Assembly (NCBI GenBank): GCA_016712105.1
Contig: JADJRU010000020.1
Span: 1 to 64,000 of the forward strand
Reading direction: 5' to 3'
DNA from: Ahniella sp.
GTDB lineage: Bacteria > Pseudomonadota > Gammaproteobacteria > Xanthomonadales > Ahniellaceae
DNA: 64,000 bases
The translations under genes and the position numbers were made by a program. How positions within the stretch are numbered: position 1 is the stretch's first letter; the number at the start of each line of letters is the position of its first letter. The notes under the pieces were generated by a model, which had not been told where the DNA came from, searched no databases, and worked only from the letters and a program-made list of their open reading frames with translations. Below, in pieces: positions 25,212 through 35,696 of the stretch.

Positions 25212-27739
25212 ATGGAAGACGTCGACGCGCCACTGCTGCGTCTGGCGGAGACGCTTCGCGCCATGGATCCAGCAGAGCGGAAAGCGCATCTGGCAGAGCT
25301 TGCACAAGTCGATCCGGATCATGCTCGGCAAGTGCTGCAGTGGCTTGACACCGGCACTTTGGAGGAATCGGCCGAAGCGGAACCCGATACTGACGTGCGC
25401 ACGGCGCAGACGGAGCAGCCTGGCGCACCCGAAGGAGACTTCGAACGCTACCTGAGGCGTCGTGCACTCTTGGTCGAACAAGTCTGGTTTGGCCGGCAAT
25501 TGGGGCGCTATCGGGTCGAGTCCGTGCTCGGGCAGGGTGGCATGGGGATCGTTCTGGGTGCCGTCTCCGAAGACACCGGCGAGCCCGTTGCCATCAAGAT
25601 GGTTCGTCCCGATTTGATGGGGCCCGGTCTGGACATGCGCTTGAAGCGCGAAAGCGAGGCCATGGCGCGATTGCAGCATCCGGGTATTGCGCGTTTTCTC
25701 GGGCTGGGTACCACCCAGGAAGGGCGGCCCTTTCTGGTCATGGAACGTGTCGACGGGACAAGTCTCGATGTCGCGTCGGCGACGATGGACCTCAGGTCCG
25801 CGATACAACTGCTGGCCCGGGTCTGTACCGTGGTCGCTTACGCTCACGTGCACCAGGTGGTGCATCGTGACCTCAAGCCCTCGAACATTCTGGTTCAGCA
25901 AAACGGCGAAGTTCGTTTGCTTGATTTCGGGATCGCCAAGTGCCTTGCCGACCAGGCGCACGTGACCCGCACGGTCACCGCCGAACGAATGTTGACGCCG
26001 CGTTACGCGGCGCCCGAACAAGTGCGCGGCGAGACCAGTGGGCCGCCCGCCGATGTTCACGCCCTCGGCGTGATGCTCGTCGAGATGGTCGTCAAAGCGG
26101 TCGGGCGGCAGGGATCTGGTCTGTCGGTGGAAGGCCTGGAATCCCCGTCGGGTCCGGCAACCGGTCCCAAGGCACTGGAGTGGCAGCCAGCGAACCCAGC
26201 CCGCATCGGTGATCCCGCGTTGCGCGCGATCGCAGAGGTGGCGCTTGCCGCGACCGCCGACGAACGGTACGCCGATGCGGGTCAACTGGGTGAGGACCTG
26301 ACCCGCTGGCTGCAAGGTTTGCAACCTCGCGTGCTGCATTGGCGGCAGCGTCTCGTGAGGCGTTGGCGAACCCGTCGTCCGGGTCTGTTGCCGGCCGCGG
26401 CAGTCTCTGTCGTGCTTGCCGCAGCAGGGATCTTCGCGTGGTTCGAGTTTGTCTATCTGGAGCGACCTTTCGAAAGTGGTTACGGATTGATCGAGCGTGA
26501 TCTATCGGGGCTGTCCGCGAGCCAGAAGGAATCCGTGCGCGAGGCATTCCGATTGGATGCCAATGGTGATCGCAATAGTGCGATGGGTCTGATGCGGGTG
26601 GTTGCCGACAGTGACGCCACGACGGCATTGCCGCAGGTCATGATGTCGATCTGGCTCGGGGCGCGCGGTGAAGCATCGGCGGAACGCCATCGAAAGAGTG
26701 TTCAAACAGGTCTGGCAGATGACAGTCATCCGTTCCTGGCCCTGTTTCACGAGGCGCACAGTCGGGAAGTCGACCCGGCGACTCAGCGCCGTGCCCTCGA
26801 ATCCGCGCTGGCCCTGAGACCGTCGGCATGGAAACTCCGCTTTGCCCTGGCGCACGACGCCATTGGCGCAAACGACGCGCGACGTGCCCGGGCAGATTGG
26901 CACAAATCCAGTTCGATGACTTTCAGGATCGGCGCGTGCCTCAGGTCCTGGCCGATCGTGCGCTGCTGGGCGACTGTGACGCGGTCCGACCGATGGCCGA
27001 GCAATTGCCCGCGGATCGACCGGCGTGGAAAACCTGGGTCGAGGCTGCCTGCGACTTCGCCGAAGGCCGGTTCGGAGAGGCCATTGACGGCTTCAACCTG
27101 ATCCTGGTTGATCCCGATGTCGGCCGGCAGGCGGCCACGCTCGACGTGGTGCGCAGCGCCCGACTGGTGGCGCTGGGTCAGGATGGTCGTTGGCTGGAAC
27201 TGCTGGATGCCGCTGCCGAGGGGTATCGGCGCGCGGCTGAACAAAACGACCGTTACAGCGCCCACCGGGACGCGATGATGGCGTTGGTCGCTGCACATCG
27301 TCTCGGATTGCAGCCCGACACCGATACCTGGCGGGAGCGTGTGCTGGCGGTGGAGGAGCTTCAGTATCAAGTGGACGCCCATGTCGCCGTGCGTCTGCTT
27401 GGTTTGCCATCCCGGTTCCAGCTACCCGCCTTGCGCGCCGACGTGGCCGCGAAGATGGACACCTTTCCCGGACTTTCGGTCTTGCTTGAAGCGATCGAAC
27501 ATCACCAGTCGGGACGGAACGACGCCGCGCTGGCGGCCCTGTCCCGGGCAAGGCGCGAGGGGCTCGGTGAAACCCGTTTCGCGCCCGTGCTCTCGGCGCT
27601 TGAGCGAACCCGACATGTCGGTCACGCGGAAGAGCCACTGTTGCTCTGGTTCGCGCCTTGGTCGGACTGGGTGGCACATTGGGTGTTACCGGTGGACGCC
27701 CCTACGGTCCCACTGAACAACGCCGGTCTGGAGCATTGA
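25212..27739 (+). CDS. Ser/Thr protein kinase with TM anchor and large C-terminal repeat region, one apparent frameshift
   Basis: From the ATG at 25212 the corrected protein is about 840 residues. An N-terminal region of about 95 residues precedes a kinase domain with GQGGMGIVLGAV, VAIKMV, HRDLKPSN, DFGIAK and YAAPEQ, so it should be catalytically active. One membrane helix (LLPAAAVSVVLAAAGIFAWF) near residue 400 is followed by a long Ala-rich helical region that looks TPR-like. Near 26910 the frame slips; sense continues as IQFDDFQDRRVPQVLADRAL to the stop at 27739. It is unlike the kinase at 13209, which has its kinase at the C-terminus. The signal and substrates are unknown. Confidence 0.85.
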
Positions 27740-27808
27740 AGCAGCCGGCTTGTGACGTTCGTTCCGGGATTGGTACACATGGCAAACAATGGGGAAATTC
27801 GTTTCATC

Positions 27809-27826
27809 AGGCCCTGTGCGGGGCCT
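27809..27826 (+). terminator. Small hairpin after the kinase gene
   Basis: AGGCCC pairs with GGGCCT around a 6-base loop, 70 bases after the kinase stop. No U tract follows, so this is only a possible terminator. Confidence 0.3.
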
Positions 27827-27891
27827 TCGCCATCAGTGTCGGGGCGCTTTCATGGCATCCTCGGTCTCTGTAATCGGAGGCCTTGAGCGCA

Positions 27892-29091
27892 GTGCAGCTT
27901 GATGAACGCAAGGTTCATGTCGACGACCTGAAACCGGGCATGTTCGTACACCGCCTGGATCGGGATTGGCTGGGCCTGCCGTTCCCGCTGGAAGGATTTC
28001 TTCTGGAACAGAACGGCGAACTCGACGTGCTGCGCAAACACTGTGATTTCGTGTTTGTCGATCTGGAACGCAGCCGAGTGCCCGTTCTGGCCGGTCTGCC
28101 GGAAGCCTATGCAGGTCAGGAAGCCCGCAAGCGCTACAGCAATCAGGTCGAATTGGCCGAAGAGTTGCCATGGGTGCGCAACCAGCACGCGCGGACCAGA
28201 CAACTGGTTGCGCAAGTTTTGTGCGACCTTCGTGCGGGTCGGAAACTGAATCTGGTGAATGTCCAGGAGGCCGTGGTACCGGTCGTGCAGAGTGTTCTGC
28301 GCCATGCCGACGCCTACCTCTGGGTGAATGTGCTCAAGAAACGCGATGGCTACGAGTTTGCGCACGCCATGAACAACAGCCTGTTGGCCGCAGTGTTTGG
28401 CCGCCATATGGGCTATCCGGAAGCGACGCTCGTGGCACTGGCGACCGGCGGTTTGCTGCTCGATGTTGGCAAGACCGCACTGCCGATGGAGTTGCTGAAC
28501 AAGACCGGCCCCCTCACCGACGCCGATATGGCCTTGTTCCGGAGTCATGTCGAACAGGGGCTCCTGGTGCTACAGGGCACCGGGATCCGCGATCCGGAAG
28601 TGGATGTGATGGTCCGAACGCACCATGAGCGCTTCGATGGTTCGGGTTATCCGAACGGTTTGATCCGCAACCAGATCCCCTTGTTCGGCCGGATGGCAGG
28701 CATCATCGATACCTTCGATGCCATGACCAGCGACCGCAGTTTCCGCAAGGCGATCAGCCCGCATCAGGCCTTGCAGCAGATCTACCGCTGGGGCGACCGA
28801 CTGTTCCAGCGCGAACTGGTCGAACAGTTCATGCAGTGCCTCAGTGTGTATCCGACCGGCTCGTTGATTGAACTCAGCAGTGGCGAAGTGGCGATCGTCA
28901 TGGCCCAGAACCAGGCTCGTCGTCTCAAGCCGCGCATCATGGTCCTGACCGACAGTCACAAGCGTTTGCGGCCGAGTTTCATGGAGGTCGACTTGTTGAA
29001 TCAGGGTGTGTCCGACATACCGCGCGAAATCGCCAAAACCATCGAGCGTGGCGCCTACGGGCTCGATCCCACTGAACTCTACCTGTCCTGA
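27892..29091 (+). CDS. DUF3391/HD-GYP protein with a degenerate HD dyad
   Basis: The protein has 399 residues from the GTG at 27892. The GGAGG at 27876-27880 is 11 bases upstream of it; a TTG at 27883 would be only 2 bases from that site. An N-terminal DUF3391 region (KVHVDDLKPGMFVHRLD) precedes an HD-GYP domain with the GYP motif HHERFDGSGYPNGL intact. Where catalytic members have HDxGK this protein reads LLLDVGK, so the metal-binding His of the HD dyad is Leu (codon CTC). That suggests weak or no cyclic-di-GMP phosphodiesterase activity and perhaps a binding or adaptor role. It is followed 2 bases later by an EAL gene. Confidence 0.88.
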   Translation: MQLDERKVHVDDLKPGMFVHRLDRDWLGLPFPLEGFLLEQNGELDVLRKHCDFVFVDLERSRVPVLAGLPEAYAGQEARKRYSNQVELAEELPWVRNQHARTRQLVAQVLCDLRAGRKLNLVNVQEAVVPVVQSVLRHADAYLWVNVLKKRDGYEFAHAMNNSLLAAVFGRHMGYPEATLVALATGGLLLDVGKTALPMELLNKTGPLTDADMALFRSHVEQGLLVLQGTGIRDPEVDVMVRTHHERFDGSGYPNGLIRNQIPLFGRMAGIIDTFDAMTSDRSFRKAISPHQALQQIYRWGDRLFQRELVEQFMQCLSVYPTGSLIELSSGEVAIVMAQNQARRLKPRIMVLTDSHKRLRPSFMEVDLLNQGVSDIPREIAKTIERGAYGLDPTELYLS

Positions 29092-29093
29092 GC

Positions 29094-30320
29094 ATGTTGA
29101 CGCGCAAGGACGTGAGCCACGAGATCGCGGGCGAAATCCGCGCGGCTGACGGCGGTTCAGTGGCGGTGTTGTTGTTGCGCCTTCGTCGGTATCGGCAGGA
29201 GCACATCCTGTTCGACAATTTCCTCAACGAGACCGTGACGGAGCGTGTGAAACAGAGTCTGCGGCCGGAAGACCGCGTATTCGAGATCGGCGAAAACCGC
29301 TTTGCCCTGTTGTTGCCCGGTGTTCGGGGCAGCAATCACGCTCAACTCGCTGCAAACCGACTGGTCCGGAGTTTCGTCGAACCCATCAACAATGGGGTGC
29401 AGCAGGTTCAAGTCATGCCCACCATCGGCATCGCCGTGTATCCGGATCATGGTGATACCGGCGAACAACTGCTCGATGGTGCCGAATCGGCCTTTGAGCA
29501 AGCATCACTTTCGAATGATCGTTATGCCCTCGCGCAGATCAACGGGCGTCGACGCAGCATTTCCTATGACGCATTGCGGGATGCGATTCAGCAGAATCGC
29601 CTTGAAGTGAACTTTCAGCCGATCTGGAACATGCGAACCAACAGGCTGTTTGGCGCCGAGTCGCTGGCGCGTTGGTCACACCCTGAGTTTGGTGAAGTGA
29701 ACCCGACCGAGTTCGTGTTGCTCGCCGAGCAGACCGGACTGATCACCGGATTCACGCGGTGGAGTCTCAATGGCACGCTGCGCCACTGTGCCAGTGCTTT
29801 GGCGCGGAATCCGGACCTGCATTTTGCGATCAATCTCTCGCCACGCGTGTTTCACGACCCGGGTGTTGTCGAGCAGATCAATGGTGCGGCACAAATCTGG
29901 GAAGTGCCGAGTGATCGGATTGTCCTCGAGGTCACGGAGTCTGCAGTGATGGAGGACGCAGAGATCAGTGCTCGGGTGTTGCATCGATTGCGCGAAATCG
30001 GATTCGGCATCGCCATCGACGATTTCGGCATCGGTTACTCCACTTATTCCTACCTCAAGCGTTTCCCGGCGACCGAACTCAAGATAGACCAGAGTTTTGT
30101 GCGTGATCTGGCGGTCGATCCGCGGTCGGCCAACCTTGTCCGATCGATGGTGGAACTCGGACATAGCCTGATGATGCGCGTGGTGGCCGAAGGAGTTGAA
30201 ACGCCGGAGTTGGCAAAGTTGCTGGGCGACATGGGTTGCGATCTGGCCCAGGGCTATTGGTTCGGGGCGCCAGTGACTGCAGAGGTCTTCATCAAAGGAT
30301 TGCCGGATTCGTCGGGCTGA
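29094..30320 (+). CDS. EAL phosphodiesterase with degenerate GGDEF domain
   Basis: The protein has 408 residues and is cytoplasmic. Its GGDEF-like first half has GENRFALLLPG in place of the GGDEF motif and should not make cyclic-di-GMP. The EAL half keeps the residues expected for activity: Glu in AESLARW, Asn in INLSPR, Glu in LEVTES, the Asp pair in AIDDFGIGYS, Lys in LKIDQSF, Glu in AEGVET and Gln in DLAQGYWFGAP. It therefore probably hydrolyses cyclic-di-GMP to pGpG. It is tightly linked to the HD-GYP gene, and the two probably act in one pathway. Confidence 0.93.
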   Translation: MLTRKDVSHEIAGEIRAADGGSVAVLLLRLRRYRQEHILFDNFLNETVTERVKQSLRPEDRVFEIGENRFALLLPGVRGSNHAQLAANRLVRSFVEPINNGVQQVQVMPTIGIAVYPDHGDTGEQLLDGAESAFEQASLSNDRYALAQINGRRRSISYDALRDAIQQNRLEVNFQPIWNMRTNRLFGAESLARWSHPEFGEVNPTEFVLLAEQTGLITGFTRWSLNGTLRHCASALARNPDLHFAINLSPRVFHDPGVVEQINGAAQIWEVPSDRIVLEVTESAVMEDAEISARVLHRLREIGFGIAIDDFGIGYSTYSYLKRFPATELKIDQSFVRDLAVDPRSANLVRSMVELGHSLMMRVVAEGVETPELAKLLGDMGCDLAQGYWFGAPVTAEVFIKGLPDSSG

Positions 30321-30328
30321 ACCTTGGC

Positions 30329-30348
30329 CGGCGGCCTGAGCCGCCGGG
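30329..30348 (+). terminator. Hairpin after the EAL gene
   Basis: A perfect 8-bp stem, CCGGCGGC with GCCGCCGG, has a CTGA loop and starts 9 bases after the EAL stop. There is no U tract. It separates the cyclic-di-GMP pair from rnr. Confidence 0.5.
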
Positions 30349-30418
30349 AACCGAGCGCCACAGTGCCAACACCGAGCTGGCGCGAGACGAAGATCGGCAA
30401 GCTGCTAGACTTGGTGGC

Positions 30419-32813
30419 ATGACTCCAAGAAGTAAAAGCAAGGGTGGGCCGAAGCCCACCAATGGTCAGGCCAAGCGCCCGTCCTCGAAGCCTCCTGCCG
30501 CGCCATGGTTGCCCCAAAAGGCCAGCGGCCCCAAATCCTCCAAAAAAGCTGGCGGCGGCCAGGCCGGGCCGGCGTATGCCGGCGTGCCCGATCCCCACGC
30601 AGCCCGCGAAGCCGACCGGTATGAACAACCGATCGCCAGTCGAGAGGCCATCATGGATCTGTTGGCGAAAGCCGACGGACCACTGACCGCCGACCGGATC
30701 GCCTATGCGCTGAACCTGAGCAAGCCGAGCCAGCAGGAAGCGCTCGACAAACGTCTCGCCGCGATGCTGCGGGATGGTCAGGTGCTGAAGAACCGGCGCG
30801 AAGGTTTCGGTCTGGCAGCTCGACTCGATCTGATTCCCGGCACGGTGATCGGCAAGGCCGACGGTTATGGGTTCCTTCGTCCGGACGCCGGTGGCGACGA
30901 CCTTTTTCTGAGCCCGCTGGAAATGCGGCTGGTGATGCATGGTGACCGGGTCCTGGCCAATCGAATCGGTTTCGATCGCAAGGGTCGGCCCGAAGCGGCC
31001 ATCGCCGAAGTGCTCGAACGGCGCGTGACGCGAGTGGTCGGGCGGTTCGAAGAACGTGCAGGTCTGTATCTCGTGGTGCCCGACGACCGGCGCCTTCAGC
31101 AAGACGTGCTGATTTCCCCCAAGTCCATTCTGGGCGCCCGCAACGGACAGATCGTGGTGGCCGAAATCCAGGAACCACCGCGTCGGGACCGTCCGCCGAT
31201 CGGTCGAATCGCCGCCATCCTCGGTGACCGTCTGGAGGCAAGTTTGATTGTCGACATGGCGATTGAATCACACGGCCTGCCGCGGACGTTTCCGCCGGCA
31301 GCCATTCAGGAATCCGAGCGGATCGCGCCGATCGTGCCGGCCTCGGCGTGTGTCGATCGACTCGACCTGCGGAAGCTCCCGCTGGTCACGATCGATGGCG
31401 AGGATGCCCGCGATTTTGATGATGCCGTGTTCTGCGAACCCGTTCGTGGCGGCGGTTGGCGCCTGGTCGTGGCAATCGCCGACGTGGCCCATTACGTGCG
31501 GCCGGGTACCGCGCTGGATGACGAAGCGTTCGAACGTGCCACATCGGTCTATTTCCCCGGCTTTGTCATCCCGATGCTGCCGGAGGCCCTCCAACGGCAT
31601 CTGCTCGCTGAATCCGGCAGTGGACCGACTGTGCCTCGTGTCCGACATGCGCTTGACGAAGACAGGCCAGGTCACGCGTTCGACATTCCATCGTGCCGTG
31701 ATGCGGTCGCATGCGCGCCTGACCTACAACAAGGTCGATGCCGCGATGACCCATCAGGACCCGGATGTCCGGGCGGATTTGGCCGATGTGCTGCCGCAGC
31801 TTGAGCACCTCTACGAACTGTACGCCGTGATGGCTTCGGCGCGCCGCACGCGTGGCGCCATCGACTTCGAAAGCAGCGAAATCAAGTTCACGCTGGACGC
31901 CGGTGGCAAGGTGCAATCGGCGAAGCCGGAGGTGCGGAATCATGCCCACAAGCTGATCGAGGAATGCATGATCGCGGCCAACGTCGAGGCGGCGCGGTTC
32001 GTCAGTCGACACAAGTTGCCGGCTTTGTATCGGGTGCACGCCAAACCACCCGAGGAAAAATACGCGGAACTCGCAAGCTTCCTGCGCGAGTTCAAGGTGC
32101 CCTTGCCGAATCATGCTTCGGTCACGCCGCTCGATTTTGCCGCACTGCTGGAGCGCGTTCGCCAACGACCCGAGGCGAGGCTGCTGGAGCAGGTCGTGCT
32201 GCGCGCGCAGAGTCTTGCTGTCTACTCACCGGAGTGCCAAGGGCACTTTGGCCTCGCACTTGATGCCTATGCCCACTTCACATCGCCGATCCGGCGTTAT
32301 CCTGATTTGCTGGTGCATCGGGCGATCCATTACGTGTTGCTCGAAGGGAAACCGTCCGACTACAGCGAAACCGGCGAATCGATGGCGCGCAAGGGCATGC
32401 ATTGCTCGCAGCGTGAGCGCCGCGCCGATGAGGCTGAGCGTGAAGTCGACGAGCGTTACCAGTGTGCGTTCATGAGCGAACATGTCGGTGCGGTGTTTTC
32501 CGGGGTGATCTCGGGCGTCACGTCGTTCGGCTGTTTTGTGGCGATCGGCGAAACCGGGGTCAGTGGGCTGATCCATGTCACCCAGTTGCCGCTCGACTTC
32601 TATCATTTCGACGCGCAGCGACGCGAACTGGCTGGCGAGCGCGGCGGGCGTCGATTCCGACTGGGCGACACCGTGCAGGTGCAGGTGCTGCGGGCGAGCA
32701 TGGAAGAACGCAAGATAGATCTGAAACTGGCCGAGGCCGGTCCGAGTCGGGCCAGTCAGGCGACGGACGGGCGCGAAACGGCCCGTGAAACCGGAAAGAG
32801 GCGCAAACGATGA
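30419..32813 (+). CDS. rnr: Ribonuclease R, one apparent frameshift
   Basis: RNase R is a processive 3'-5' exoribonuclease of about 800 residues. The basic N-terminal tail, winged-helix region, cold-shock domains (GKADGYGFLRPD), the catalytic RNB motif TIDGEDARDFDDAV, HFTSPIRRYPDLLVHR and a C-terminal S1 domain (GVISGVTSFGCFVAI) are all present. In the conserved stretch expected to read PEALSNGICSLNP the frame breaks in GCCCTCC near 31590; a missing TC dinucleotide, or one extra base, restores it. With that correction the protein is about 798 residues. The ATG at 30419 has no strong ribosome binding site. The stop overlaps rlmB by 4 bases (ATGA). Confidence 0.95.
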
Positions 32814-33550
32814 GTTCAAAGGAAGTGCTGCTCGGCATTCATGCCGTCATGAGTGCCTTGGAGCACGACGCTGGCAACCTCAGCGAAATCCTGCTCGCCG
32901 AGGGCGGCCGCAATCCGCGGGTTGCCGAATTGGAGTTGCTCGCCAAAGAGCGCCAGGTGCGATTGCATCGGCGCAGCATGGAACAACTCGACAAACTGGC
33001 GCGCGGTGAACGGCACCAGGGGGTCGTTGGATTCTACGAGGCACCGCCAAGCCTGGCCGAGTCCGATCTGAAGCCATTGGTGGACAAGGCGGGGCCAACG
33101 GCCTTGTTCCTCGTCCTCGATGAAATTACCGATCCGCACAATTTTGGTGCTTGCCTGCGCAGTGCGCTGGCGGCGGGCGTCCATGGCGTCATCGTCGCCA
33201 AGGACCGTGCCGCGCCGACCAATGCCACGGTGCGCCGATCCAGTGCCGGTGCGGCCGATCGAGTCCCCATCGTGCGCGTGACCAACCTCGCGCGGGCACT
33301 CGATGTCTTGCGTGACGGCGGCGTCTGGCTGACCGGACTCGACGGTGAAGCCGAAGCCAGCCTGTTCCAGCAAGACCTCCGCGGTCCGACGGCGATTGTC
33401 ATGGGCGCTGAAGGCGAGGGGATGCGCCGGCTGACTCGGGAGCGTTGCGATTTCCTGGCGCGCATTCCGATGCCCGGACCGATGGAATCGCTCAACGTCT
33501 CGGTGGCCACCGGCATTGCCTTGTTCGAAGTGGTCCGACAGCGCACTTGA
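32810..33550 (+). CDS. rlmB: 23S rRNA (guanosine-2251-2'-O)-methyltransferase
   Basis: The product has 246 residues. This SpoU/TrmH (SPOUT) enzyme methylates Gm2251 in the P loop of 23S rRNA. The N-terminal substrate-binding domain (LLGIHAVMSALEH) precedes the knotted domain, with LDEITDPHNFGACLRSA, VMGAEGEGMRRLTRERCD and IPMPGPMESLNVSVATGI. The start overlaps the rnr stop, an arrangement seen in many Gammaproteobacteria, where the pair forms an operon. The gene is intact. Confidence 0.97.
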   Translation: MSSKEVLLGIHAVMSALEHDAGNLSEILLAEGGRNPRVAELELLAKERQVRLHRRSMEQLDKLARGERHQGVVGFYEAPPSLAESDLKPLVDKAGPTALFLVLDEITDPHNFGACLRSALAAGVHGVIVAKDRAAPTNATVRRSSAGAADRVPIVRVTNLARALDVLRDGGVWLTGLDGEAEASLFQQDLRGPTAIVMGAEGEGMRRLTRERCDFLARIPMPGPMESLNVSVATGIALFEVVRQRT

Positions 33551-33872
33551 GAGGCTGTCACCAGGAAGTTCTTCTTCAACAGGCTTTTTCGAGCAGTTTC
33601 AGGAGCGCCTGCGAGCGCGAAGCCATTTGGCCCGCAACGCCCTCGGGGCTGGGCGTCGGGCAGGCCGGGGCGCCAAACAGTGCGATTCGCTGCCGCCACA
33701 CGTTCCTTTGTTGGAAAATACCGCCTGGGTGCGACAGAACCGACGAAGTTCGAGCCGGGAGTTTGTCTCCGGTCATCGCATCACCGCAGGTTGCTGATAG
33801 TGTTTGGTCATGGTCGACCGACCGCCTCGACGGGCACGTTCGGTTGGAAACAAGGGCACTTGGAGTTCAGGC
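33551..33872. other. Intergenic stretch of about 320 bases
   Basis: Between rlmB and the cNMP-binding gene I see no recognisable gene or RNA. Open frames here run into the following gene without family resemblance before the ATG at 33873. The GGAG ribosome binding site of that gene is at 33862-33865. Confidence 0.4.
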
Positions 33873-34731
33873 ATGTCGTCGATTGAGTTGTTGCGGTCGA
33901 TCCCGATGTTCACCGGTTTGGCCGATGCCGACCTGAAGGCTTTGTCCGACGCGCTGACGCGTCACGTGTTCAAGGCAGGGGCGATGATCTTCCGGCAGGG
34001 TGATGCCGGGGACACGATGTACATCGTCGAATCGGGGGACGTGAACATCCATCTGGCGGGCCATTTGTCTCAGCGCATTTCGTTGAAGGACATCTCCCGT
34101 GGCGAGTATTTCGGCGAGCTTGCCCTGTTCGACCAGAAGCCACGCTCGGCGAGCGCCTTGGCCACCACCGATACCCTGTTGCTGGCGCTGAAGCACGACA
34201 CCTTGGCGACGTACCTCCAGAACCGTCCGCTGGCGGCCATGGGCATTCTGCGCACGATGAGTGAGCGGCTTCGCGAAACCAACGAAATGTTGTCTGCCCG
34301 TGCGGCGAAGAACGTCGACGCCGAGTTCGACCGGCAGTTGTCCTGGAGCGACCGTCTGGCCGACAAGGTCGCCTGAGCTCAACGGTAGCTGGTCATTCAT
34401 CCTGCTGTTGCTGGGGATCACGATTGCCTGGTGTGCGATCAACATGACCAGCCTCATGGGGCGGCCACTGGATCCCTACCCATTCCAGTTCTTCAACCTT
34501 GCATTGGCCATCCTGGTCGGACTGCGAGGGCCCTTGATCGTCATGAGCCAGAACCGGCAATCGGTGAAAGATCGGGCACGGGCCGAGACCGACTACAAGG
34601 TCAACCTGAAGAACGAGGTGAACATCGAGACCTTGATGCGCGAGTTCAGCGAACTGCGCGCGGAAATCCGCGGCACCGTCGCGCCGCATGATGATCGACG
34701 CGGCACCACGACCGATGCCACCGAGGGTTGA
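33873..34731 (+). CDS. Cyclic-nucleotide-binding domain fused to DUF1003 membrane domain, one apparent frameshift
   Basis: The first 150 residues form a cNMP-binding domain, with MFTGLADADLKAL, IFRQGDAGDTMYIVESG, GEYFGELALF and the phosphate-cassette Arg region DQKPRSASAL. The second part, in the next frame, is DUF1003: DRLADKV, then GSWSFILLLLGITIAW (membrane helix), DPYPFQFFNLALAIL (membrane helix) and MSQNRQSVKDRARAETDY. The first frame stops at 34376, but removing one base in GCCTGAGC near 34372 gives DKVAELNGSW, the expected junction, and a 285-residue fusion. The ATG at 33873 has GGAG 7 bases upstream. The ligand and output are unknown. Confidence 0.85.
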
Positions 34732-34742
34732 ACCCTGAGGGC

Positions 34743-35696
34743 TCAACCCAACTGGGTCAGCAACCAGGTGAAGACGCTGGACGCGGCGCCGTCAATGAAG
34801 AATCCCAGTGCGAACACGGCAGCAAGAATCGCCATCTGAAGTCGAAAGCCCTGAAACGGTTCAGCGGTCACCCTGAGCTGGCGTGCCTGGTCCCAAGGGG
34901 CAATCTTGTTGTTCAGTGTCTGCACGCCTGCTGTCAGCACCGTGATCAGGCTGATCACGGGAATGCCGAGCGCCAGGCCGCGGCCAACCACACTGACCTG
35001 TCGCCCGATGGCTGTGACCAGTCCCGGATTGCCGCCAGTGTTCGTTTGCACCGTGAGCGCAAACAGGAATTTGCCGGGAGTGGCGCCGAATACGGCGAGC
35101 ATCAGCGCTTCGGCGGGCACACTGAGCAGTAGGCCGAGCCAAGTGAGCGCATAAGCTTCGGGTGGCGAATCGGTCTCCACGCTGGCACCGCCGAGGTACA
35201 GCCTCACCAGGACCACGGCCAATGCCGTCAGGATGGGCATCACCAGCAACAGGTCGATCATTCGCGCGCCAAAACGGCGCAGCGTGACCAGCGTGAATGC
35301 CGTGCTGACCCGCAATTCCTCGGCTGACTTGTCCACTTTGTTGATCGGCGGCGGTGCCGATTTTCGGGGCTGTTGCATAGGCGCCATTCGTTTTGCTTTC
35401 GCCTTGGCCTGAGCATCAACTTGGCGGTTGCTCGCTGCCGCCGATCGCGCGGCACCGGCAAGACCCGGGGTTGTGCCGCGGCCGACGGTTTCCTGCGCGA
35501 CCTGAATGGGCGGCGGCACCAGGCTGGCTGCGGCCTGCGCAAGGGAAAGTGGTTTCCATTCGGCCATGTCCGGATGCCAGGTCAGCGCACTGCCAGGCAA
35601 CCTGCGGCTGGCGATCATGCGATCGAGTTCGATCCGGCTCAGCGGGCCGATCGCCTCATCCCAGTCGGGATCGCAGACGTACCAGAAGTCGCTCAT
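34743..35696 (-). CDS. GYF-domain and RDD-family membrane protein
   Basis: The protein has 317 residues. The N-terminal 60 residues match the GYF_2 pattern (FWYVCDPDWDEAIGPLS, then WHPDMAEWKPLS). An Ala-, Lys- and Pro-rich linker of about 80 residues leads to an RDD-type membrane domain (LRRFGARMIDLLLVMPIL, then FGATPGKFLFALTVQ), with about four to five membrane helices. Its function is unknown; the GYF part may bind proline-rich peptides. The start overlaps the stop of the upstream methyltransferase by 4 bases, and it is the last gene of a three-gene operon. Confidence 0.85.
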   Translation of the reverse strand: MSDFWYVCDPDWDEAIGPLSRIELDRMIASRRLPGSALTWHPDMAEWKPLSLAQAAASLVPPPIQVAQETVGRGTTPGLAGAARSAAASNRQVDAQAKAKAKRMAPMQQPRKSAPPPINKVDKSAEELRVSTAFTLVTLRRFGARMIDLLLVMPILTALAVVLVRLYLGGASVETDSPPEAYALTWLGLLLSVPAEALMLAVFGATPGKFLFALTVQTNTGGNPGLVTAIGRQVSVVGRGLALGIPVISLITVLTAGVQTLNNKIAPWDQARQLRVTAEPFQGFRLQMAILAAVFALGFFIDGAASSVFTWLLTQLG

